Shown: positions 9,175 to 17,350 of the stretch, in pieces
Numbering within the stretch: the stretch's first letter is position 1
How the letters are laid out: every line of letters begins with the position of its first letter
Source of the DNA: an uncultured Victivallaceae bacterium
GTDB taxonomy: Bacteria; Verrucomicrobiota; Lentisphaeria; Victivallales; Victivallaceae
Direction: 5' to 3'
DNA length: 64,000 nt
Assembly: GCA_944392655.1 (NCBI GenBank)
Contig: CALXXL010000013.1
Location: forward strand, 1-64,000
The notes under the pieces: generated by a model
Told to the model about the DNA's origin: nothing
Databases searched by the model: none
What the model saw: only the letters and a program-made list of their open reading frames with translations
Translations under genes and position numbers: made by a program

Positions 9175-11034
9175 TTAATCCTGCGCAAGCGAGTCTTTCA
9201 GGCGAAGACAGATGCGGAACGAAGTAACATTCATACTGCCATCAGTACCCTGAGTATATTCGTATTTGAATGAATCACTGTCTCCTCCGGCAAAGTATTC
9301 GGAATTGTTCAGGTTTTCCTGAAGTATCGTTTCCGGAGGAATACCACCGGCCAAAACCAGGGAGTGACCTTCTATAACAATCCACTCAACTGTATTCATC
9401 TCTATCAGCTTCGACGGAGCAAGATTCATCCCGCCCATAGTAGTATTGCCACCACGGGCACCACCACCAGGAGCCATACCCCCCATCATCATCATCATCA
9501 TCGGATCTACACCGCCAGCAGCACTTCCCACCACACGACGACTCTGAGTAATGTCATTGAACGGCTCCATATAAGTAAGCCACATCGTATCCGGCATGAC
9601 ACGTTCAAGTTCCATTATCAATTTAGTCCAATCATCCCGTTTGTCTATGAGACTCAATGCCGCATCATAATCGGAAACAGCAGAATCCAATTCACTTTTG
9701 GCAGCTGCAACCTTATCCGCCTGAGCCTTGATCTCCTTATACTTGCCAAGACTGCGCTCATAAAGCTGTCTGTCATAATTGGTACGCTGATTTAATCCGA
9801 ACCATAATAAACACATACATACTATTGCCGAAATCGCACTGGCATAGAAGAACGGTTTACGCCGGCGTAATGCTTCATCCTGCTTGATTGATTTCGACAT
9901 TAAAGATATCTGCACCGGACAGTTGGCTATTTGACGCAACCCCAACCCAAGCAACGACGGGAATAACTGCGCAACATCTTTCAACTTATCCTTGTCTACA
10001 TCATCCGCAATTACCGCAATCGGGAACACATTCAAATATTCTACCGGAATACGCAGCTTTTCACAGAAGAAGTGCGGCGTATAGGGAATAATAGAACTGC
10101 CACCACACAAGTACAGCTTTTCCGGCTTCTTTCCGGAATACTGGGAACGCCAGAGGTTAATCGAACGGTTAACTTCCCCGTGCAAACGGGTCATTACGTT
10201 ACGGCAGATCTTGGATATCGTTGCCGCAACTTCAGAATCAGGATCCTCATAAGCACCGCCCAAGGCAACAAATCCCTGACGCCGCTTGAGCTCTTCAGCA
10301 TCTATAAAACTTATATTGAATTCTTTGGCTATCTGCTGAGTAACCGCATCGCCAGCAATCGGAATCGGACGGATAAATACCCGGCCACGTTCCAGGAATA
10401 TCAAACTGGATGAACGGCCGCCAATATCAAGAATCATTTCACAGGCATTCTCGCCTACATGATTGGCTGTCGCCGCATTAAATGTCGCAGTGGAGGCGAT
10501 TTCTATGGAAAGTATGTCCTTTCCGGAATCCTGTATTACATCTGTTACCTGTGAAAGCAGATCAGCTTTTACCGCAACATACAGTGCTTCCAACTCATTT
10601 CCGCCAAGCAGTGCTTCTGCATCATCAACGCTGGAGGACTCGTCCGCAGAAATAGAGTGACTGATTAACTGATAAGCCCATGCCACTTCATCCATCGGAT
10701 AAGGCACGGTCTGACGGGCTTCAAATTCAATGATCTTGGCCAACTGCTCACGCTGCCCGGCCAAGGGGGGCAACTTGCTTAAACGCGAAAAGGCAGCCTG
10801 CCCAGAAATAGCCACCCGCACCTGCTTTGAGCTGAAATGGTTATTGGCCAGCATTTTACGATAAGCCACCGCAAAGCCGTCCAGAAATTCGCCCTGCGCA
10901 TACTCTTCGCCATATTCCTCAATAGCGTAACCGGTAAGAATCATTCCACCGGACAACGGCATCAAGAATTCGGCCATTTTTAGACTGTTGGCGCCAACGT
11001 CTATCGCCAGAATTGTATTTTCCTTTTTTGCCAT
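9175..11034 (-). CDS. PilM-PilN-like fusion protein (Amuc_1101 type)
   Basis: A 619-residue protein. Residues 1-370 form an actin-like ATPase of the PilM/FtsA type: IDVGANSLKMAE phosphate-1 loop, ILDIGGRSSSLIFLERG phosphate-2 loop, and LYLCGGSS near the adenosine site. A single transmembrane helix follows (about 390-412), then a coiled coil (about 415-455) and a PilN-like periplasmic part. The periplasmic part carries a run of six Met then Gly-rich sequence near 511-530. In classical type IV pili PilM and PilN are separate proteins; here one polypeptide bridges cytoplasm and periplasm. It is the first gene of the operon and has only a weak SD. Confidence 0.82.
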   Translation of the reverse strand: MAKKENTILAIDVGANSLKMAEFLMPLSGGMILTGYAIEEYGEEYAQGEFLDGFAVAYRKMLANNHFSSKQVRVAISGQAAFSRLSKLPPLAGQREQLAKIIEFEARQTVPYPMDEVAWAYQLISHSISADESSSVDDAEALLGGNELEALYVAVKADLLSQVTDVIQDSGKDILSIEIASTATFNAATANHVGENACEMILDIGGRSSSLIFLERGRVFIRPIPIAGDAVTQQIAKEFNISFIDAEELKRRQGFVALGGAYEDPDSEVAATISKICRNVMTRLHGEVNRSINLWRSQYSGKKPEKLYLCGGSSIIPYTPHFFCEKLRIPVEYLNVFPIAVIADDVDKDKLKDVAQLFPSLLGLGLRQIANCPVQISLMSKSIKQDEALRRRKPFFYASAISAIVCMCLLWFGLNQRTNYDRQLYERSLGKYKEIKAQADKVAAAKSELDSAVSDYDAALSLIDKRDDWTKLIMELERVMPDTMWLTYMEPFNDITQSRRVVGSAAGGVDPMMMMMMGGMAPGGGARGGNTTMGGMNLAPSKLIEMNTVEWIVIEGHSLVLAGGIPPETILQENLNNSEYFAGGDSDSFKYEYTQGTDGSMNVTSFRICLRLKDSLAQD

Positions 11035-11361
11035 TTCAATATCTTTATGTTAAAGTTAAAACTGATAGTCTCCCCAATCGCTTCTCCATACGAAGTTATC
11101 CGCCGGAAATACGACCGCCGTACCTAATCCTCCGAGTTCAATATGTCTCTGTTTTTAATAAAAACTATATTCAAAATGCCAATAAAAGCATTTAATCCAT
11201 CACTTTTTACGCTTTTTCTCAGTCAAATATTCAAAAAACACCAAAATAAATCCGCAAAATATAATACTACTGTATTTTTATTTTGCAAGTATGCCGCTAT
11301 AACACGCCATACCAAATATACATGTTTTTTTGGTTTTTTTTACAATTTTACAATAAAATCA
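11035..11361. other. AT-rich intergenic region upstream of the pilus-like operon
   Basis: About 330 bases between secG (ends at 11362, same strand) and the PilM-like gene. It holds a candidate minus-strand promoter at 11261-11288. I see no convincing terminator after secG, so read-through into the pilus-like operon cannot be excluded. No plausible small gene was found. Confidence 0.5.
11261..11288 (-). promoter_or_regulatory. Candidate promoter of the pilus-like operon
   Basis: On the minus strand TTGCAA (11288-11283) and TATTAT (11266-11261) are separated by 16 bases. The predicted start leaves a leader of about 220 bases before the PilM-like gene. Confidence 0.35.
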
Positions 11362-11772
11362 TCAATTTTCCACCACTGGCGAGCTGGCTGCCGCCGGCAC
11401 ATCAGCCTTAATTTCGCCTTCAGGTGCGGCCTCCAAAACCGTATCTGCCGACGCTTCTGCAGCAACGGCCGCCTCCTGCTCCGCGGCTATCGCACTGAGA
11501 CGAGCTCCAGGGTCATCCTCGATCCCCGACTTGTGCCCGACCAGAAATGCTAAAGCCAGCGTTAATACAAAAAATACTGTAATGAATACCACTGTCAGCT
11601 TCGTCAGATGGCTGCCAGCCTGGGCTCCAAACACCGACTGGCCTATCCCTCCGAACGCAGCCCCCATGCCGCCACTTTTTGATGGCTGCACCAACACCAG
11701 GCAAATCAGCAGAAAGGAGACGATCACCACTGCGGTGTACATCACATTGGTCAATATATCTATTATATCCAT
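11362..11772 (-). CDS. secG: Preprotein translocase subunit SecG
   Basis: A 136-residue protein with two transmembrane helices (about 10-30 and 55-80). The connecting loop QPSKSGGMGAAFGG is characteristic of SecG. SecG binds SecYE and assists SecA-driven export. The C-terminal extension (about 90-136) is Ala/Glu-rich, longer than in Escherichia coli SecG but common in this phylum. It lies 55 bases downstream of tpiA on the same strand, an arrangement also frequent elsewhere. AGGA is placed upstream of the ATG. Confidence 0.9.
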   Translation of the reverse strand: MDIIDILTNVMYTAVVIVSFLLICLVLVQPSKSGGMGAAFGGIGQSVFGAQAGSHLTKLTVVFITVFFVLTLALAFLVGHKSGIEDDPGARLSAIAAEQEAAVAAEASADTVLEAAPEGEIKADVPAAASSPVVEN

Positions 11773-11827
11773 ATCTTATAGTCCTAACACGTAGAAGTGA
11801 ACGTCTACCTTCCCGTTATGACAGCCC

Positions 11828-12604
11828 TTACTTGGACTGCGCACCTTTGATGCCGTTGGCTATCAGTTCGGCAAAACTACCGGCCTTCAATGCGGCTCCG
11901 CCGATAAGACCTCCATCAATATCCTTCTTGGAAACCAGCGCTTCAGCATTATCAGCCTTCATGCTGCCACCATACTGAATGCGGATATTTTCAGCAACTT
12001 CCTTGCTGTACAGCGCAGCCAGCTTGGCACGGATGCCAGCCTGGGTTTCTTCTGCAACGTCAGGAGTAGCAGTCTTGCCGGTGCCAATCGCCCATACCGG
12101 CTCGTAAGCAATCACAATACCTTCTGCATCGGCAGCAGAAATTCCAGCCAGGCCGCCTTCCAGTTGCGCATCAAGCACCGCCTGGGTCTTGTTGCTTTCA
12201 CGTTCTTCAAGCGTTTCACCAACGCACATGATAACCTTAAGTCCGGCAGCGATTGCAGCCTTTACACGCTTATTAACCGTTTCATCGGTTTCACCGAAAT
12301 ACTGACGGCGTTCGCTATGGCCGATAATAACATATTCTACGCCGGCTTCAACCAGCATATCAGCAGAAATTTCGCCGGTGAACGCTCCGGATTTTTCCCA
12401 GTGGACATTCTGCGCACCAACCTTGATGTTGGAACCTTTAGCCGCCTCGATTACTGCACCAAGAGTGGTAAACGGAGGACAAACTACGATATCCGCAGCG
12501 GTAACTCCTGCAACCAGAGGCTTCAATTCTTCTACCAACGCTTTACCTTCAGCGGCGGTTTTATTCATTTTCCAGTTACCGGCAATAATTACTTTTCTGG
12601 CCAT
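11828..12604 (-). CDS. tpiA: Triosephosphate isomerase
   Basis: A 258-residue protein, normal for this TIM-barrel enzyme, interconverting dihydroxyacetone phosphate and glyceraldehyde 3-phosphate in glycolysis. Visible active-site parts are GNWKMNK near the N-terminus (catalytic Lys), IIGHSERR (electrophilic His), YEPVWAIGTG (catalytic Glu with the mobile loop), and IQYGGSMK for phosphate binding. GGAGC precedes the ATG. It is probably cotranscribed with secG. Confidence 0.96.
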   Translation of the reverse strand: MARKVIIAGNWKMNKTAAEGKALVEELKPLVAGVTAADIVVCPPFTTLGAVIEAAKGSNIKVGAQNVHWEKSGAFTGEISADMLVEAGVEYVIIGHSERRQYFGETDETVNKRVKAAIAAGLKVIMCVGETLEERESNKTQAVLDAQLEGGLAGISAADAEGIVIAYEPVWAIGTGKTATPDVAEETQAGIRAKLAALYSKEVAENIRIQYGGSMKADNAEALVSKKDIDGGLIGGAALKAGSFAELIANGIKGAQSK

Positions 12605-12647
12605 TTTAAGCTCCTTTTATATATTTGTGGTTATACAATAGCCTTTA

Positions 12648-12676
12648 AAAATAGCACACAGCTTGATTTTTTTCAA
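12648..12676 (-). promoter_or_regulatory. Candidate promoter of tpiA-secG
   Basis: Minus-strand TTGAAA (12676-12671) and TATTTT (12653-12648) are 17 bases apart. The start site would lie about 35 bases upstream of tpiA. Confidence 0.35.
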
Positions 12677-12782
12677 ACTATTTTGAGATATTTTCCCCAA
12701 TAAACCAGTACCGTGTATATATATACAATATAGAAAAGATAGCATTACAACAGGAAAAAAGACTTTTTTTAAACAATTGCAT

Positions 12783-12811
12783 TTGCATTTTTCCTAAAAA
12801 TGTCGTAAATT
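12783..12811 (+). promoter_or_regulatory. Promoter of tRNA-His
   Basis: TTGCAT at 12783-12788 and TAAATT at 12806-12811 are separated by 17 bases. The leader to the tRNA is about ten bases. Confidence 0.45.
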
Positions 12812-12827
12812 AAAGAACATTATTTGC

Positions 12828-12905
12828 GGTGGTTGTAGCTCAGTTGGTTAGAGCGCCTGGTTGTGGCCCAGGAGGTCGCCGGTTCGAGTCCGGTCTACCA
12901 CCCCA
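12828..12905 (+). tRNA. tRNA-His (anticodon GTG)
   Basis: A cloverleaf can be drawn. The acceptor stem carries the extra 5' G typical of tRNA-His at 12828. The D arm contains TAGCTCAGTTGGTTAGAGC, the anticodon stem CCTGG/CCAGG encloses the loop TTGTGGC with anticodon GTG, and the T arm contains GGTTCGAGTCC. The CCA end is encoded. A run of T residues follows immediately and may end transcription. It closely resembles other bacterial tRNA-His sequences. Confidence 0.97.
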
Positions 12906-12954
12906 TTTTTTTATAATGAATTGCGACTCATATCATTTTATTACAAGTCTGTAA

Positions 12955-13011
12955 AAAATCAGCAGGACATCCTGAACCGCACTATAAAAATATCCCGGTA
13001 GAAGTCCTGCT
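12955..13011 (-). terminator. Long-loop terminator after the GH2 gene
   Basis: AGCAGGAC (12961-12968) and GTCCTGCT (13004-13011) are a perfect 8-base inverted repeat enclosing a secondary ACCG/CGGT stem. On the minus strand a T run follows. It lies about 35 bases past the GH2 stop codon. Confidence 0.6.
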
Positions 13012-13045
13012 TGATACAGTTTAGATTTTCAAATTTCTAAATACA

Positions 13046-14806
13046 TCATGGACGGCGCAAAAATATCTCCCGTATTTTATCCATAGGAAATTTTTCGCTG
13101 CGGTCGTAGTTGTAAATCCCGTTTTCCTCCTGCTCAACATCCGTAAGCTGTGTGTAGCAGTATCCGGCAAGTCCATGTTTTATCACTATATCAACCTGTT
13201 CGGATATTTTATTCAATACCTCTTCCATCCGCTCAAAACCATAATAACTCCACGAACGCTCCGAATATAATTTTCGTTCCGGCGGTACATAACCAAAACC
13301 GCCAAACTCGTCAAGCAAATACGGCTGTCCGCAATACCCGTAATCTTCCGGCCGGGAATATACTTCCGCTCCGGCAGGACAAAGCTGTGTTTCCAGTTCT
13401 GCCGCCGAACCGGTATAGAGATGTACCGTCCACAAATCACTCTTCACATGGTAGTAGCCGCTTGTGTCATTCACCGGTCGAGTCGGATCCAGATCTTTAG
13501 TCAGCATATACAATTCGCGCATAATATGACGATAATCTGCCAGATTGGCGCCAGTAGCCGTTTCATTCGCCGGAGTCCAGACGATAATTGATGGATGGTT
13601 GACATCCCGCAATACAATTTCCCGCCACTCATTACTGAAATTATAGGCCCCCTGCCAGTAATTCTCCCGCGACAACGCCCCAGTTCCGCCGACACCAAGA
13701 AATGCCGCCCCCCAGCTGGGTGTTTCTCCCCATGTAAGATAACCTAATTTATCCGCCCAGTAGTGAAAACGTTCCTCAAATACTTTCTGATGCAGACGCG
13801 CACCGTTAAATCCTGCTGCCTGCGACAGCATTATATCACGTTTCAGCGCTTCATCTGATGGAGCAGTCCAGATCCCGTCCGGATAAAACCCCTGATCCAA
13901 TACCAGACGCTGAAACAGTTCAACCCCGTTCAAAAATACCCGTTTACCGGATACCTCGATCTTACGCAATCCGGCATAGGAACTTACCCGGTCTATCACG
14001 TTATTGTCCGCATCCAGAAGTTCCAATATAATATCATATAAAAACGGATCGTCAGGTGACCAGTCACGGCGAATACTCACCGGTAGAACATGAGAAACCC
14101 CCGATGCGGCCTTGAATTCACCACATGCCGCCTGTTTCCCTTCTGCATCTGTTTGAATACGCAGACGGCAATCACACGGATCAGCCCAATACTCCGGAGT
14201 AAATGTAAATGCTCCATTATCCCAGTCCGGAGTGATCCGGCAACGTTTAAGCCCAGTTAACGCCACAGCCTCCAGCCACACCGTCTGCCATATTCCGGTT
14301 ACTCTGGTGTAATGACAGCCACTCGAAGCATAATTAACACTCTGTTTGCCGGAGGCCTGAATTCCACTGCGGACATCATCCTTTACACGCAAGACAAAAT
14401 CATATTCATTCCCGGCAGCGACATAATTTGTCAAATCAAAACTGAATGACGATGAACCACCGCGATGGCAGCCGACACTTGCGCCATTGATAAAGCCCTC
14501 GCACTCATAATCCACCGCGCCAAAATTTAATAATACTCTCTTACCACCCCATTCTTCCGGAATTGCAAGTTTACGATGGTAAAACATCGCCGGAATGAAA
14601 TCAGTATAACCGACACCGGATAACTCACTCTCAGGGCAGAACGGCACATTTATCGATTTTGAAAAACCTTTTGATGCACATAACCCGCGCGCAACTCCGC
14701 TTTGACCGAAGTCAAACTCATAGCTCCATTCACTACCGTTAAGATTTAGCCAGCTATCTCTGAAAAATTGCGGACGCGGATATTCCGGACGCGGAATCGT
14801 ACTCAT
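13046..14806 (-). CDS. Glycoside hydrolase family 2 protein
   Basis: A 586-residue protein with no signal peptide, so probably cytoplasmic. Domain order follows GH2: an N-terminal jelly-roll sugar-binding domain (about 1-180, opening with PRPEYPRPQFFRDSWLNLNG), an immunoglobulin-like domain (about 180-285), and a TIM barrel (about 290-586). The general acid/base Glu is in NHPSIIVWTPANET near 416, and a likely nucleophile Glu is in LLDEFGG near 501. The barrel motif GFNGARLHQKVFEERFHYWA is also typical. Substrate (beta-galactoside, glucuronide or mannoside) cannot be set by eye. It is divergent from the GH172 gene. GGGAGG precedes the ATG. Confidence 0.85.
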   Translation of the reverse strand: MSTIPRPEYPRPQFFRDSWLNLNGSEWSYEFDFGQSGVARGLCASKGFSKSINVPFCPESELSGVGYTDFIPAMFYHRKLAIPEEWGGKRVLLNFGAVDYECEGFINGASVGCHRGGSSSFSFDLTNYVAAGNEYDFVLRVKDDVRSGIQASGKQSVNYASSGCHYTRVTGIWQTVWLEAVALTGLKRCRITPDWDNGAFTFTPEYWADPCDCRLRIQTDAEGKQAACGEFKAASGVSHVLPVSIRRDWSPDDPFLYDIILELLDADNNVIDRVSSYAGLRKIEVSGKRVFLNGVELFQRLVLDQGFYPDGIWTAPSDEALKRDIMLSQAAGFNGARLHQKVFEERFHYWADKLGYLTWGETPSWGAAFLGVGGTGALSRENYWQGAYNFSNEWREIVLRDVNHPSIIVWTPANETATGANLADYRHIMRELYMLTKDLDPTRPVNDTSGYYHVKSDLWTVHLYTGSAAELETQLCPAGAEVYSRPEDYGYCGQPYLLDEFGGFGYVPPERKLYSERSWSYYGFERMEEVLNKISEQVDIVIKHGLAGYCYTQLTDVEQEENGIYNYDRSEKFPMDKIREIFLRRP

Positions 14807-14969
14807 TGTCTACCTCCCATTTTGGTTTTCTTCTTATTTTAATGCTATTGAGTCAAACTGCAACCCCGACAATTTACATTATTATAAAAATATCACCGTA
14901 AAATCAGGTGGCATTTCCCAAACAGAACGTTATATTACCACAAAACAGAAATAATCAAGGAATAATACC

Positions 14970-16082
14970 ATGAGTTATTTTAACGGTCTGGGCATGAATC
15001 TGGGCAATCTTTCCCGGCTCTCCAATGCTGAATCCCGCTCTATAACCGCCGAAAATCCCGACGGCAGCAAATCAGGCGGCGCCAAATTTATACCGCGCGA
15101 AGATGATCCGGTAAGCTATCCGGCTACTGAACTGGGCAAGGGGTGGAAGTGTCAGCCATACTGTCAGATAAAACCCGGCGAAATTAAAACCATTGCCGAT
15201 ATCGACGGCCCGGGAGCAATTCAGAGCATCTGGTGTACCGGCGGCATCAGCCGTTTTATAATCCTGCGTATATATTGGGAAAATCAGCCGTTTCCACAGG
15301 TGGAAACACCAATATGCGATTTTTTTGCCCTGCCGTGGGGAGATCACCATCTGCCGCGTACCAATCCGGATTTTTATCCCGTGGTAAACTCCATGCCTGT
15401 TGCAGTGAACCCCCTCAACGGGTTGAACGCCTTCTGGGAGATGCCATTCCGTAAACACTGCCGTATAACTGTCGAAAACCGCCATGCAGGTGAAACTATC
15501 AATTTATATTACCAGATAAATTACACGCTTACAGACATCCCGGATGATGCGGCTCTGTTCCACGCCCAGTTCCGCCGCAAAAATCCGCTCGATGCCAAAA
15601 CTCCATACACGATTTTAGACAATGTATCCGGACAGGGACATTATGTCGGTACTGTAATGGGATGGGGCATCAACAATTGCGGCTGGTGGGGGGAAGGAGA
15701 GATAAAGTTTTTTATTGACGATGACGATGAATATCCAACTATCTGCGGAACCGGTACTGAAGACTATTTCTGCGGCTCATACAACTGGGATTTAAACGGA
15801 TACAAAACCTATACCACTAACTTTGCCGGTATGCATCAGGTAATTCATCCTGACGGACTTTACAACTCTCAGCAACGACACGCCATGTACCGGTGGCACA
15901 TTATGGATCCTATCCGGTTCAGAAAAAATTTGAAGGTGACAATTCAAGCCCTCGGATGGCGCGACCGCGGCAAATTCCTCGCTCACCGCCCGGATATATC
16001 ATCCGTCGCATTCTGGTATCAACAGTTGCCATCTTCACAGTTCCCGCCGCTGCCGGGCGTAGAAGAGCTTGAAGTAATATAA
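14970..16082 (+). CDS. GH172 (DUF2961) family glycosidase
   Basis: A 370-residue protein without signal peptide. It matches the DUF2961 family, now GH172, through GEGEIKFFID followed by TICGTGTEDYFCGSYN (about 240-273). This segment holds the two Glu residues that act as acid/base and nucleophile in characterised members. Known activities include alpha-D-fructofuranosidase/difructose dianhydride synthase and alpha-D-arabinofuranosidase; the subgroup here cannot be decided. It is divergently transcribed from the GH2 gene with 163 bases between them, suggesting joint control of sugar use. AAGGA lies before the ATG. Confidence 0.88.
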   Translation: MSYFNGLGMNLGNLSRLSNAESRSITAENPDGSKSGGAKFIPREDDPVSYPATELGKGWKCQPYCQIKPGEIKTIADIDGPGAIQSIWCTGGISRFIILRIYWENQPFPQVETPICDFFALPWGDHHLPRTNPDFYPVVNSMPVAVNPLNGLNAFWEMPFRKHCRITVENRHAGETINLYYQINYTLTDIPDDAALFHAQFRRKNPLDAKTPYTILDNVSGQGHYVGTVMGWGINNCGWWGEGEIKFFIDDDDEYPTICGTGTEDYFCGSYNWDLNGYKTYTTNFAGMHQVIHPDGLYNSQQRHAMYRWHIMDPIRFRKNLKVTIQALGWRDRGKFLAHRPDISSVAFWYQQLPSSQFPPLPGVEELEVI

Positions 16083-16086
16083 ATTA

Positions 16087-16115
16087 TGAAAAATCCGCCC
16101 TCTACGGCGGATTTT
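16087..16115. terminator. Bidirectional terminator between GH172 and kinase genes
   Basis: AAAATCCGCC (16090-16099) pairs with GGCGGATTTT (16106-16115). It sits between convergent stop codons, and the A/T flanks provide a short T tract in either direction. Confidence 0.7.
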
Positions 16116-16119
16116 CAAC

Positions 16120-17220
16120 TTATATCTGTAACAGCAGATCTTTCATTTTACTCATCTGCGCTTCCATCGACTCTACCAGTTTGAACTGATTACGGGCACG
16201 CTCTAAATTGTGTTCCGGACGCTTCGTCTTGAAATAGATGTCGCCTTTCAGATAGTCCGTAAGAAATCGTGTCCCTATCTCCATGGTTATCAGTTTGGCT
16301 GAGAACGGCAGATATTCCCGTTCAGCCGGAGTCAGAAACGCACCGGCCGCCCCGGTATAGCCACGCAACAGCGCTTCAAAACGGGATAGACTCATCTCAA
16401 CTTTGTCCAGATTGACCTCGTCCTCCTCTGCCACACTGGCACCGGTGCGAACCATGTCGCCAAAATCATATAACGCCAATCCGGGCATCACCGTATCAAG
16501 ATCCATCACACAAACCCCTTCGCCGGTATAATCGTCTATCAGAAGATTGTTTACCTTGGTGTCGTTATGAGTAATCCGCTCCGGAATATCACCTGATTTA
16601 TGCAGTTCTATCAATGTCCCGGCCTCTTTGCAACGCTGATAGACAAAGTCCAACTCACGCGCCACTTTATTCGCACGCCCGCATACATCCTGTTTCGCCG
16701 CGTCAAAAAGATTACTTATCCGCCACGGCGTATTGTGAAAATTAGGTATGGTCTCATACAGCCGTTCACCAGGAAGATCTACCAGATCGCGCTGAAATTC
16801 CCCAAAGGCATAGGCGACCGAATAGGCCATTTTATCGCTCTCCAGCACATTGTAACTGCGGGCATTCTCAACAAATACATACGCCCGCCAGCAATTGCCG
16901 TTATCATCAAATACATACGGCACATTGGTATATGTCCGCAACAAACGCAATGTCCGACGGTGAAGAAAGCGGTTGTTCTCGCGATATTTACGGCATAAAT
17001 GCGCTGTAACCCGGTCTACATTATCCATCACCCGGTGCGGATTGTGAAAAACTTTCGGATTTATCTTCTGCAATGTGTAATGCACACGCAATCCGCCCTG
17101 ATCGCAGGTGATCTGGTAGGTGTCATTAATATGACCGGCGCCAAATGGAACTCCAACTATGAAGTCACCGTAAATTATAAACTTTTCACAAATTTCATGC
17201 AGTTCCTGCTGCCCCAGCAT
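16120..17220 (-). CDS. Aminoglycoside-phosphotransferase-fold sugar kinase, NahK-like
   Basis: A 366-residue kinase of the APH/choline kinase fold. The catalytic loop is HNDTKVNNLL near 214 (Asp base, Asn metal ligand) and the DFG equivalent is MDLDTVMPG near 239. The N-terminal FGAGHINDTY replaces the glycine loop. Length, the GHINDTY motif and the DLDTVMPGL motif agree with N-acetylhexosamine 1-kinases (NahK), which phosphorylate GlcNAc or GalNAc at C1 in host-glycan salvage. An assignment to other hexose 1-kinases is possible. The position beside GH172 and GH2 supports a sugar role. The gene is convergent with GH172. Confidence 0.7.
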   Translation of the reverse strand: MLGQQELHEICEKFIIYGDFIVGVPFGAGHINDTYQITCDQGGLRVHYTLQKINPKVFHNPHRVMDNVDRVTAHLCRKYRENNRFLHRRTLRLLRTYTNVPYVFDDNGNCWRAYVFVENARSYNVLESDKMAYSVAYAFGEFQRDLVDLPGERLYETIPNFHNTPWRISNLFDAAKQDVCGRANKVARELDFVYQRCKEAGTLIELHKSGDIPERITHNDTKVNNLLIDDYTGEGVCVMDLDTVMPGLALYDFGDMVRTGASVAEEDEVNLDKVEMSLSRFEALLRGYTGAAGAFLTPAEREYLPFSAKLITMEIGTRFLTDYLKGDIYFKTKRPEHNLERARNQFKLVESMEAQMSKMKDLLLQI

Positions 17221-17293
17221 CTCAAATCCCTCTTTATTATTTCTGTGGATAACATAACATCTTTTTCTTTTTTTTCCACCTTAACAATAATAA

Positions 17294-17328
17294 TATAAAA
17301 AAAGACCGCGGTATATACCGCGGTCTTT
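17294..17328 (-). terminator. Terminator of rpsA
   Basis: AAAGACCGCGGTA (17301-17313) pairs with TACCGCGGTCTTT (17316-17328). On the minus strand a T-rich tract follows, 22 bases after the rpsA stop codon. Confidence 0.9.
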
Positions 17329-17350
17329 GGGGGATCAGAATCAATTCAGA

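Noticed and set aside
12961-13011. 8-base inverted repeat beside tRNA-His as a possible attachment site
   Set aside because: No integrase gene, no repeat of the tRNA 3' end and a T run on the GH2 side; a transcription terminator explains it better.
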